DNA of 8,208 nt. Origin: Oligoflexales bacterium. Lineage in GTDB: Bacteria > Bdellovibrionota > Oligoflexia > Oligoflexales > Oligoflexaceae. The DNA is taken from contig JADFZC010000100.1 of the NCBI GenBank assembly GCA_015232735.1, positions 1 through 8,208 of the forward strand. Reading direction: 5' to 3'. The notes under the pieces were generated by a model that worked only from the letters and a program-made list of their open reading frames with translations, searched no databases and was not told where the DNA came from. The first letter of the stretch is position 1, and each line of letters starts with the position of its first letter. Below, one piece after another: positions 1 to 6,112 of this stretch. The translations under genes were made by a program, and so were the position numbers.

Positions 1-641
1 GCGGATCAAAAAGGGTGGACTACACGATAATTGGAAGCGGGGTCAATTTTGCCAGCCGGCTTAAAAGTTCTGCAAGCCCCTTCAGAATCATGCTCAGCAG
101 CAAGGTTAAAGAACGTCTTGCACCTGCAATATACGACAAAAGTGCCATGAATCCCTTATTTTTTTCAATAAAAAACAAAAAAGAGATTTACCGGGCATTC
201 GAATACAATCCACATTATGGAAAAGAGGAAATAATTCAAAAAATTGAAAATATTTATTGGGATTTCCTGAACAAGAACATCCTTGAGGAACGGACCATAG
301 TGAAAGACGGAATGGACATTAATCTGGTATCAGAGCTGGGAAATTTCAAGGTTCTCGATTTCTCGATAAACGGTTTCTGTGCAAAAGGAACCAGCTTTGT
401 TGCAAGAAATGTGGCAATCATGGTGCAAATAAGGACATCCGATCTTTCTGTCGCGGAAAAACTCACGAATGTTTTGCTTGACAAGATACAGGTTCAAGTA
501 AAATGGAGCCGTCCGTCCGTGCCTGACCAATTCGTGCACGGCCTTAAAATCATGGGACTGAATGAGTTGCAAAAATCGTATATTGCGGAAAACCTGCGGT
601 CGGTGAAAGCCTCTTTTTACCAAAATACAGATGTGGCTTAA
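1..641 (+). CDS. Nucleotide cyclase / PilZ-like protein, C-terminal part (5' truncated by window)
   Basis: This is the tail of a class III adenylate/guanylate cyclase. The reading frame is already open at base 3, which encodes GSKRVDYTIIGSGVNFASRL, so the GTG at 15 is an internal Val codon and the true start lies upstream of the window. The visible cyclase motif keeps Thr of DYT, Asn of GVN and Arg of ASRL, the residues that in this family contact the base and stabilise the transition state. The metal-binding aspartates would lie outside the window. After roughly 70 residues comes a PilZ-like region containing DFSING (the D/NxSxxG signature) and ending in VKWSRP...HGLKIMGL, typical of the last PilZ strands. 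The PilZ arginine motif RxxxR reads RTIVK, so one Arg is replaced by Lys. The protein aligns along its whole visible length with the C-terminus of the next gene, making the two tandem paralogues. The family call is firm; nucleotide product and ligand are unknown. Confidence 0.88.
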   Translation, partial: GSKRVDYTIIGSGVNFASRLKSSASPFRIMLSSKVKERLAPAIYDKSAMNPLFFSIKNKKEIYRAFEYNPHYGKEEIIQKIENIYWDFLNKNILEERTIVKDGMDINLVSELGNFKVLDFSINGFCAKGTSFVARNVAIMVQIRTSDLSVAEKLTNVLLDKIQVQVKWSRPSVPDQFVHGLKIMGLNELQKSYIAENLRSVKASFYQNTDVA

Positions 642-648
642 GGGAAGG
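641..648 (+). promoter_or_regulatory. Ribosome binding site overlapping the upstream stop; start choice ambiguous
   Basis: The purine run AGGGAAGG begins on the last base of the upstream TAA stop. Using AGGGA as the core gives 5 nt to the ATG at 651. Using AAGG gives only 2 nt to 651 but 11 nt to the in-frame ATG at 660. Both starts are possible, differing by three residues (Met-Ile-Val) at the N-terminus, and neither changes the predicted membrane anchor. Confidence 0.55.
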
Positions 649-650
649 CA

Positions 651-2942
651 ATGATTGTTATGAATTCGGAATTTAAGAAAAACTTTTTCATCATCGTTGC
701 GGTATGCGCACTCTTCATAACCGTATCTTACATCAGAATACCATTCCCCGGTCAAAGTCCCGAAATAATGGAACTTGACGAAACCTCCAGTGAATTGGAG
801 ATAGAGACTGTTTTAAAACTCGAAAGAGACCGCTGGAGATCAAATTCTTTTGGAACAAACCATCTTCAATATTCTGACAGGCCGGGTGACAAGGTCTATT
901 GGCACAGGATTGACATCGAAAGCGAGGCAAACCGCAAAAGAAGCCTTGTCGCCGAAATTCAATATCCGCACCTTTATGAAGTGGATTTTTACCTTGTTAA
1001 CGGAAAAAACACAATAATTGACCATTATGTTACAGGAATATCCAATGAAAGGCCATTCAAAAACCGTCTGATAAAAAGCCAGAACATTGCATATCCTTTC
1101 CGGATCAAAGCCGGCGAAAAAATGTCCCTCTACGTCAAGGTCCGCTCCACGGGTATCATAAGGATTCCGATAATTATAATGGAAGCGGAAGAATATGATA
1201 ACTGGACCCGGTTAAACGATCTGATTTTAGGTGGATATCTTGGCGGATTCCTGTGCATGATTCTCTACAACCTTTTCATATATTTCTCGACCAGAGAGAT
1301 CACCACACTACTGTATGTTCTTTTTCACGCGGTACTATGGGTGTTTCACTTTTGCTATCTAGGTTTCGGTTACATCTACGTCTTTGACGGCAGCATAGGG
1401 GCCGCTGTTATCATCATGTTTTATTCATTTCTTGGTATGAACTATACAGGACTTCTCTTTCTGAACTCCTACCTTAAATTCGAGAAATTATTTAACAACA
1501 TGTACCACGTGCGCTTCCTGGAGGTACTCATACTTCTGACTTTCCCCCTGGCTTTTTTCATACCGGCAGGGACCTTCATCAACATTGTCCTGGCCATCTT
1601 CGTCATTTCATTCGCACTTATAATAATCTTCCTTGTTCCGGTTTTAAAGGTTGCAAATATCGGCAGTTTCCTTGTCGCATGGGCCGGCCTCCTGATCTCC
1701 ACCACCATTCATGTCGGAACATACCTGAACATCGTACCTTTAACCCTTGTAACACATTTTATTCTCTATTTCGGCGTGCTTTGGGAAATGACAATACTTT
1801 CAAAAGTCATTGGTGACAGGATTAAACTGATGGAAGTTGAAAAGAGCAGGATAAGGAATGACCTTATAGAAAAGACCTCCATGGAAAAAGCTGACGGAAG
1901 AAGGGAAAATCTCGGTGAGGAAAACATCGAGCTGACAAAAAGAAACGTGTCCATAATGTTTGTCGATATTGTCGGGTTTTCCCAGATAGCGGAAAAGCTT
2001 GGATCCCAGGGTACATTCAAAAAACTTTCAAAATTCATGGACATTCTCAGCCGAACCATTCTGAAATATGGAGGGACGATCGACAGATCCCTTGGAGACG
2101 GAGTCCTTACGCTTTTCGGTTCTGAAGATGACAAAAATCAGGATGGAGAATCTTTCCATGGAAACAGGGCTTTTCTTGCTGCCGTCGAAATCGAGAGGCT
2201 TGTCATTGAGAGGGTCTCCCTGAGCCAGAGCCTTCAAAGCATTGCATTTCCGATACGGATAGGAATCCATGTGGATGATGTCTATATTGGAAACCTGGGT
2301 GGCCGGGAAAGAATCGATTACACCTTGATTGGAAGCGGAGTGAACTTCGCAAGCCATCTGGAAAGTTCCTGCAATCCCTTCCGGATAATGATCAGCAGAC
2401 AGCTGAAGGACAGGCTGGACGCTTCAATATACCATGAAATAGCTATGATACCTGTCATTATAAAAGCAAAGCACGACGAAATTTATGAGGAGGCTTATGA
2501 ATATAATCCCCACTTCAAGAGCAAATCCCTCATCATCGGAATGGAAAGGAGGTATTGGCAGTTTCTCGACAAAAAAATATCCGATATGAGAACGGTTGTG
2601 CAGGACATGGGCTCGATACTTCTGAAATCGCAGTTTGGATCGTTTGAAATAGTAAATTATTCATTAAGCGGCCTGTGTCTTTATGGAAAGAAAATGGTGG
2701 GAAGGACAACCAGGTTTTCCGGCATTCTTCAGGTCAATAACGCAACATCAGGCGAAAGGCTTTCCCAGTTTATGCTTAACGGAATAGAGGTCGAAGTTTT
2801 ATGGAGCAGGCCAACCCATCTGGGCTACAAGCATGGAGTCAAGATCATCGGTCTCAGCGATGAGCAAAAAGTTCTGATCCATAACCAGCTCAGCAGGAAC
2901 CTCTCAATAATAAAGAAAATAAGGCAAACAGCCCAATATTAA
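651..2942 (+). CDS. 7TM-DISM receptor fused to class III nucleotide cyclase and PilZ-like domain
   Basis: This is a probable inner-membrane sensor that would make cAMP or cGMP in response to a periplasmic signal. Residues 11-29 form a hydrophobic anchor. Residues 55-180 resemble the 7TMR-DISMED2 sensor (W84-R86, L109-Y110-E-V-D-F-Y, late F150-R-I-K). Residues 188-385 contain about seven hydrophobic segments opening with GGYLGGFLCMILYNLFIYF, as in the 7TM-DISM domain. A charged linker (388-430) leads to the cyclase (431-600), with metal-binding Asp439 (FVDIVGFS) and Asp483 (LGDGVLTLFG), Thr558 and Asn565. Arg479 sits where adenylate cyclases usually have the adenine-selecting Lys. His569 replaces the transition-state Arg (GVNFASHL). 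Residues 630-750 are PilZ-like, with NYSLSG (669-674) and VLWSRP...HGVKIIGL, but the RxxxR motif reads RTVVQ. The gene starts 9 nt after its paralogue. Cyclase activity and c-di-GMP binding are both uncertain because of these substitutions. Confidence 0.9.
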   Translation: MIVMNSEFKKNFFIIVAVCALFITVSYIRIPFPGQSPEIMELDETSSELEIETVLKLERDRWRSNSFGTNHLQYSDRPGDKVYWHRIDIESEANRKRSLVAEIQYPHLYEVDFYLVNGKNTIIDHYVTGISNERPFKNRLIKSQNIAYPFRIKAGEKMSLYVKVRSTGIIRIPIIIMEAEEYDNWTRLNDLILGGYLGGFLCMILYNLFIYFSTREITTLLYVLFHAVLWVFHFCYLGFGYIYVFDGSIGAAVIIMFYSFLGMNYTGLLFLNSYLKFEKLFNNMYHVRFLEVLILLTFPLAFFIPAGTFINIVLAIFVISFALIIIFLVPVLKVANIGSFLVAWAGLLISTTIHVGTYLNIVPLTLVTHFILYFGVLWEMTILSKVIGDRIKLMEVEKSRIRNDLIEKTSMEKADGRRENLGEENIELTKRNVSIMFVDIVGFSQIAEKLGSQGTFKKLSKFMDILSRTILKYGGTIDRSLGDGVLTLFGSEDDKNQDGESFHGNRAFLAAVEIERLVIERVSLSQSLQSIAFPIRIGIHVDDVYIGNLGGRERIDYTLIGSGVNFASHLESSCNPFRIMISRQLKDRLDASIYHEIAMIPVIIKAKHDEIYEEAYEYNPHFKSKSLIIGMERRYWQFLDKKISDMRTVVQDMGSILLKSQFGSFEIVNYSLSGLCLYGKKMVGRTTRFSGILQVNNATSGERLSQFMLNGIEVEVLWSRPTHLGYKHGVKIIGLSDEQKVLIHNQLSRNLSIIKKIRQTAQY

Positions 2943-3412
2943 CTCACCGTAAAAAATCCAATAATTCCATATATTATTATTGATTTACAGACAGTTGCCT
3001 TGTTAATGGCTGATTTTACTAAGACGTTGCATGCTTTTTAATTTTTTTTGAAATTGGATTTGATTTCTTTTTCTATTATGGTAGTTTTTGTTGGAACAAG
3101 AGATGTGAGTTTTGTAAAATATGTTACTGTCATGTAGTATTTATATAGAAACCCCAGAAATCTCAAGGCTCTATATTTACTAATCGTGATGGGGGTTCAG
3201 AATTTGCTCTTATTTTGTGGGCATGGCAGCCTTGCTTGCCAAAGTGGTCTTGCCTGAATTTATTTTTGTTGCTTTAATATTATGTTGATTTATAGGCGAC
3301 TTTTAATTTATATGGGAACAGCAATTCAATGATCGGACGATTTTTTAATATTCTAAATCAGAGATCATTATTGTAATATTTCATTTCATTTTTTTTAGTT
3401 TTAGGAAAAGGT
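2943..3412. other. AT-rich intergenic region before the RRM gene, no gene seen
   Basis: No convincing coding sequence is visible on either strand in these 470 bases, which are much richer in A and T than the flanking genes. I see no strong intrinsic terminator after the cyclase gene: AATAAT/ATTATT at 2960-2978 is an AT-only pair and GCATGC before a T-run near 3030 has only a 3-bp stem. A distant inverted repeat AACCCC (3150-3155) / GGGGTT (3192-3197) lies in the middle. Another, AATGATC (3328-3334) / GATCATT (3363-3369), lies in the likely leader of the RRM gene. Weak promoter-like pairs are TTGTAA-17-TAGTAT (3112-3140) and TTGATT-18-TATATG (3285-3314); neither is convincing. Confidence 0.6.
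3328..3369 (+). promoter_or_regulatory. Possible leader hairpin upstream of the RRM gene
   Basis: AATGATC at 3328-3334 and GATCATT at 3363-3369 are perfect 7-bp complements separated by 28 nt, ending about 43 nt before the RRM start codon. If transcribed they could form a stem in an AT-rich 5' leader. Genes for small bacterial RRM proteins are often cold-responsive with long leaders, so a leader element is plausible. A 7-bp pair in AT-rich DNA can also arise by chance. Confidence 0.2.
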
Positions 3413-3715
3413 ATGTCGAATAAAGTATTTGTAGGTGGCCTAAGTTGGGGAACAACAGAAGATTCCTTGAGAAAAGCATTTGAAAAATTTGGTGATATCG
3501 AGGAAGTCAAGATAATCACCGACAGGGACACAGGCCGCTCAAGAGGTTTTGGTTTTATCACATTTGTACAGGCTCAGGTAGTCAATGATGCTGTTTCAGG
3601 CATGGATGGAACAGAGTTGGACGGAAGAAACATCAAGGTAAGCATTGCTCAGGACAAGCCCAAAAACAGAAACAGCGGCGGTGGCAGCAGAAACTCCAAA
3701 AACAATCAATGGTAA
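3413..3715 (+). CDS. Small RNA-binding protein with a single RRM domain
   Basis: This is a cytoplasmic RNA-binding protein of the bacterial/cyanobacterial Rbp type: one RNA recognition motif followed by a short polar tail. RNP-2 is VFVGGL (residues 5-10) and RNP-1 is RGFGFITF (44-51), with the RNA-stacking aromatics Phe6, Phe46 and Phe48 all present. Residues 1-82 cover the full beta-alpha-beta-beta-alpha-beta fold, ending in GRNIKVSIAQ. Residues 83-100 are rich in Gly, Ser, Asn and Lys, like the glycine-rich tails of this family. The ATG at 3413 is preceded by AGGA at 3403-3406 with a 6-nt spacer, and the N-terminus MSNKVFVGG is typical. The gene stands alone between two long AT-rich spacers and is probably monocistronic. 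Such proteins are thought to bind RNA during cold or stress adaptation in some bacteria; its role here is not evident from the sequence. Confidence 0.95.
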   Translation: MSNKVFVGGLSWGTTEDSLRKAFEKFGDIEEVKIITDRDTGRSRGFGFITFVQAQVVNDAVSGMDGTELDGRNIKVSIAQDKPKNRNSGGGSRNSKNNQW

Positions 3716-3811
3716 CGGTAAAAAACTATAGCAATAGTATTGTGATATCAGGTACAGGTCCAAAGTCTTTTTTATAAACAAAAGAGAGTGAGGGCCTGAT
3801 ATTCTGATAGG

Positions 3812-3829
3812 AACTGCTGACAGTTTTTT
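3812..3829 (+). terminator. Weak intrinsic terminator-like hairpin after the RRM gene
   Basis: AACTG (3812-3816) and CAGTT (3821-3825) can pair across the tetraloop CTGA and are followed directly by more T residues (six T in all at 3824-3829). The stem is only 5 bp with two G:C pairs, so termination would be inefficient. It is the best candidate I can find for the end of the RRM transcript. Confidence 0.3.
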
Positions 3830-3857
3830 GGTTCTAGCTTAAACCAGCTTAGGATAA

Positions 3858-3941
3858 ATCGATAAATTTATTTCAGATGCAAAAAACTGCATAAAGAAGA
3901 TCGATAAATTTCTTTCAGATGCAAAAAACTGCATAAAGAAG
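3858..3941. repeat. Tandem pair of 42-bp direct repeats, each with an internal inverted repeat
   Basis: Copy 1 (3858-3899) and copy 2 (3900-3941) abut exactly and differ at one base (A3870 versus C3912). Both start ATCGATAAATTT and end CTGCATAAAGAAG. Each contains ATGCA, a 6-nt A-rich spacer (AAAAAC), then TGCAT, at 3877-3892 and 3919-3934. The two inverted repeats are thus centred 42 bp apart, about four turns of B-DNA, which would put two bound dimers on the same face of the helix. Their place upstream of the PTS promoter suggests a paired operator. A recent neutral duplication cannot be excluded. No known regulator site is recognised. Confidence 0.85.
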
Positions 3942-4023
3942 CACCGACTTTACTCCGTCTTCATAGCCAAAGTTTTCCATTGAGATATTAATCGCCGGCG
4001 CATCTGGCCATTATTCAGAACCG

Positions 4024-4050
4024 ACGAATGTAAACAATCTATACATTCGT
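4024..4050. promoter_or_regulatory. Perfect 9-9-9 inverted repeat, probable regulator binding site
   Basis: ACGAATGTA (4024-4032), a 9-nt spacer, then TACATTCGT (4042-4050) form a perfect inverted repeat centred at 4037. It ends 15 nt before the TATAAT box and covers the place where a -35 element would sit. If transcription starts about 7 nt after the -10 box (near 4078), the centre lies near -41, the position used by class II activators such as CRP/FNR-family proteins. A repressor could also act there. The TGT...ACA half-sites are one base further apart than in the CRP consensus, so I do not assign it to CRP. Confidence 0.6.
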
Positions 4051-4062
4051 AAGCATATAACA

Positions 4063-4071
4063 TGCTATAAT
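4063..4071 (+). promoter_or_regulatory. Extended -10 promoter of the PTS operon
   Basis: TGCTATAAT is an exact extended -10 element (TGn followed by TATAAT at 4066-4071). No good TTGACA-like -35 lies 16-18 bp upstream, as expected for an extended -10 or activator-dependent sigma-70-type promoter. A small inverted repeat AGCAT-5-ATGCT (4052-4066) overlaps its upstream edge. A second TATAAT at 4081-4086 has no TG extension and no -35. The predicted leader to the permease start codon is about 120 nt. Confidence 0.5.
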
Positions 4072-4117
4072 TACAAGATTTATAATGGAACATAATTTGC
4101 TATCCGCACTCTGAAAG

Positions 4118-4188
4118 GGAAGCTTCCTGAAAAAACATGTTTGATTAGCCATCATCATCCCTTTTATAAAAAAGAGTTTTTTATTCAG
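4118..4188 (+). promoter_or_regulatory. Possible structured 5' leader of the PTS permease mRNA
   Basis: Two 10-bp palindromes lie in the leader: GGAAGCTTCC (4118-4127) and AAACATGTTT (4133-4142), centred 15 bp apart. In addition CTGAAAAAA (4127-4135) can pair with TTTTTT-A-TTCAG (4177-4188) with a single bulged A; its 3' strand ends inside the AGAGGA ribosome binding site. This could modulate translation or could be chance in AT-rich DNA. It does not match a riboswitch or antiterminator hairpin that I recognise. Confidence 0.2.
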
Positions 4189-4196
4189 AGGAATCT

Positions 4197-6080
4197 ATGC
4201 AGTCAAAAACAAAATTATACAGTCCCAACGAAATTGGAGCTGCCGTTCAAAAATTCGGCAGGTTTCTGAGCAGCATGGTAATGCCGAATATCGGCGCCTT
4301 CTTCGCATGGGGTCTCATAACCGCCTTTTTCATTCCCACGGGATGGCTGCCAAATGCCAGTCTCGCAAAACTCGTGCAGCCTATGATCACCTTTTTATTG
4401 CCCCTCCTGATCGGTTATACCGGCGGCAAGGTTGTCGCCGGAGAACGAGGGGGAGTGCTTGGCGCGATAGGCACCATGGGAATAATTGTCGGAGCCGATA
4501 TCCCCATGTTCATAGGGGCGATGATCGCCGGTCCCCTTTCCGCATACTGCATAAAACTGTTTGACAGGGCCGTAGAGGGGAAGATTCCCTCGGGTTTTGA
4601 AATGCTTGTCAACAATTTTTCAGCGGGCATAATAGGTGCCCTTTTGGCCCTTCTTTCATACATTGGGATAGGGCCTCTTGTTTTAAGTTTTAACAACATC
4701 TTGAAAAGCGGAGTGGAACAGATAGTGTCGTCCGGACTTCTGCCGCTTGTATCAGTCATAATTGAGCCGGCCAAGGTTCTTTTTCTCAACAACGCGATAA
4801 ACCATGGAGTGTTGGGACCGATCGGAGTTCAGCAGGTCAAGGAGATCGGACAATCGATATTTTTCCTTCTTGAAGCCAATCCTGGTCCCGGACTTGGGGT
4901 GCTGCTTGCCTACTTCGCCTTCTCAAAAGGAATGGTACGTCAATCGTCCTCCGGCGCCATCATCATACATTTTTTCGGAGGTATCCATGAAATCTATTTC
5001 CCATATGTGGTCATGAATCCGGCCCTTATCCTTGCTGTCATATTCGGAGGGATGTCAGGTGTTTTCACCTTTGGGGCAATGAACGCCGGCCTGATGGCAA
5101 CCCCGTCGCCCGGCAGTATTTTCGCGCTGCTCGCAATGACGCCGAAAGGAGGATACCTGGCCGTACTTTCGGGCGTTTCAGTTTCCGCAATGGTCAGTTT
5201 CGCAATAGCTTCTATCATCATAAAAAGATCTGCCGGCAGCATGGATGAATCAAATCTCGCGACAGCCAGATCAAAAGTACAAGGCCTTAAGGTCAAAACC
5301 GCAGACAGACAGATAAATAAAATAGTTTTCGCATGCGATGCAGGAATGGGATCAAGCGCCATGGGCGCCTCATCGCTCAGGAACAAGTTTCAGAAAGCCG
5401 GAAAAAGGGTCACTGTGATAAATACCGCCATCGAAAATATCCCTTCCGACGCAGACATCGTTGTCTGCCACAGGTCGCTTCTGCAAAGGGTCCAAAAAGC
5501 CGCACCCTTTGCGGAGCATATTCCGGTGACGGATTTTTTCAACAACCAGGTTTTTGATGAGGTTGGCCCTTTACTGCCGTCTGACAATCAGGACGCTGGC
5601 CTCAAGGCTGATCCCGCAGCAGAAAACAAATCTGAAATTCATGAGGAAGGCATTTTAAAAATTGAAAACATAAGATTGAATCTCAGAAGCATTCCAAAGG
5701 AGGATGCCATCCGTCTTGCAGGCAAATTGCTTGTTTCCGGAGGATACGTCTCTGAGGAATATATTGAGCAGATGCTACTCAGGGAGAAAGACGTCAGCAC
5801 CTGTCTCGGACAGGGGATAGCCATCCCGCACGGTACATCCAGGGCAAGAAATATGATTTTCAAGTCGGGCATTGTGGTACTGCAATTTCCGAAAGGCATC
5901 GATTTTGGCGATGATACGGTCTTCCTTCTCATAGCCATCGCAGGACGCGGCGATGATCATCTGAAAATCCTGGCAAATATCGCGGGCACGATAGAGAATG
6001 GGGATGAAAGCACGATGCAGCTGCTCAGGACGACAGACGACGCAGATAAAATATTTGAACTCCTGACAATAAAAGCTTAA
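4197..6080 (+). CDS. mtlA: PTS mannitol-type transporter, fused EIICBA
   Basis: This membrane permease imports a hexitol, most likely mannitol, and phosphorylates it using phosphate passed from HPr. Residues 1-345 are the membrane EIIC domain of the mannitol family, opening with FGRFLSSMVMPNIGAFFAWG and carrying the substrate-site motif GGIHEIYFPY (261-270, Glu265). After a linker, EIIB (about 373-460) has the phosphocysteine Cys380 in FACDAGMGSSAMG. A polar linker (461-484) leads to EIIA (485-627), with phospho-acceptor His545 in IAIPHGTS. The 627-residue length and C-B-A order match enterobacterial MtlA (637 residues). The ATG at 4197 follows AGAGGA (4187-4192), and an in-frame stop 30 nt upstream fixes the start. 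It heads an operon with the kinase and dehydrogenase downstream (32- and 27-nt gaps). No mtlD or mtlR is visible. Sequence alone does not decide between mannitol and another hexitol. Confidence 0.95.
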   Translation: MQSKTKLYSPNEIGAAVQKFGRFLSSMVMPNIGAFFAWGLITAFFIPTGWLPNASLAKLVQPMITFLLPLLIGYTGGKVVAGERGGVLGAIGTMGIIVGADIPMFIGAMIAGPLSAYCIKLFDRAVEGKIPSGFEMLVNNFSAGIIGALLALLSYIGIGPLVLSFNNILKSGVEQIVSSGLLPLVSVIIEPAKVLFLNNAINHGVLGPIGVQQVKEIGQSIFFLLEANPGPGLGVLLAYFAFSKGMVRQSSSGAIIIHFFGGIHEIYFPYVVMNPALILAVIFGGMSGVFTFGAMNAGLMATPSPGSIFALLAMTPKGGYLAVLSGVSVSAMVSFAIASIIIKRSAGSMDESNLATARSKVQGLKVKTADRQINKIVFACDAGMGSSAMGASSLRNKFQKAGKRVTVINTAIENIPSDADIVVCHRSLLQRVQKAAPFAEHIPVTDFFNNQVFDEVGPLLPSDNQDAGLKADPAAENKSEIHEEGILKIENIRLNLRSIPKEDAIRLAGKLLVSGGYVSEEYIEQMLLREKDVSTCLGQGIAIPHGTSRARNMIFKSGIVVLQFPKGIDFGDDTVFLLIAIAGRGDDHLKILANIAGTIENGDESTMQLLRTTDDADKIFELLTIKA

Positions 6081-6112
6081 TAAAGGCAAACAGGGCGCCG
6101 GAGGCTAATCAA

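Larger units (their letters stand above)
3716..4196. other. AT-rich intergenic region carrying the control elements of the PTS operon
   Basis: These 481 bases hold no credible gene on either strand. In order they contain a weak terminator-like hairpin (3812-3829), two tandem 42-bp direct repeats (3858-3941), a stretch with short GC palindromes (CGCCGGCG at 3993-4000, TGGCCA at 4005-4010), a perfect 9-9-9 inverted repeat (4024-4050), an extended -10 promoter (4063-4071) and a roughly 120-nt untranslated leader. An 8-bp inverted pair, ATATCAGG (3745-3752) / CCTGATAT (3795-3802), lies just after the RRM gene with a 42-nt loop; its meaning is unclear. Confidence 0.7.

Noticed and set aside
15..17. 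GTG as the start codon of the first gene
   Set aside because: The frame is open to the window edge and the preceding codons encode GSKR, matching GRER before IDYT in the paralogue, so this is an internal Val.
3020..3050. GCATGC followed by a T-run as a terminator of the cyclase gene
   Set aside because: The self-complementary part allows only a 3-bp stem with no loop, which cannot form a working hairpin.
3190..3210. GGGGGTTCAGAATTTG as a possible tRNA T-arm
   Set aside because: The T-loop consensus GTTCGANTC is not met and no acceptor stem or anticodon arm can be found around it.
3170..3260. Short minus-strand open stretch reading FRQDHFGKQGCHAHKIRANS
   Set aside because: It is only about 32 codons before a stop, with no start or ribosome binding site and stops in the following frame; it could be a decayed fragment but cannot be supported as a gene.
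3358..3561. 67-residue open frame on the minus strand over the RRM gene
   Set aside because: It is antisense to a clear RRM coding sequence, has no recognisable motif and looks like a shadow frame.
4029..4045. CRP box in the palindrome
   Set aside because: TGT and ACA are separated by 11 bases rather than 10, and the TGTGA/TCACA arms are not present; only a general CRP/FNR-like geometry can be suggested.
4137..4148. Tiny upstream reading frame ATG-TTT-GAT-TAG in the mtlA leader
   Set aside because: Three codons with no convincing ribosome binding site; the ATG is part of the AAACATGTTT palindrome and is probably incidental.
4415..4792. 125-residue minus-strand frame opposite mtlA
   Set aside because: It lies wholly inside the well-supported EIIC coding region and shows no family features.
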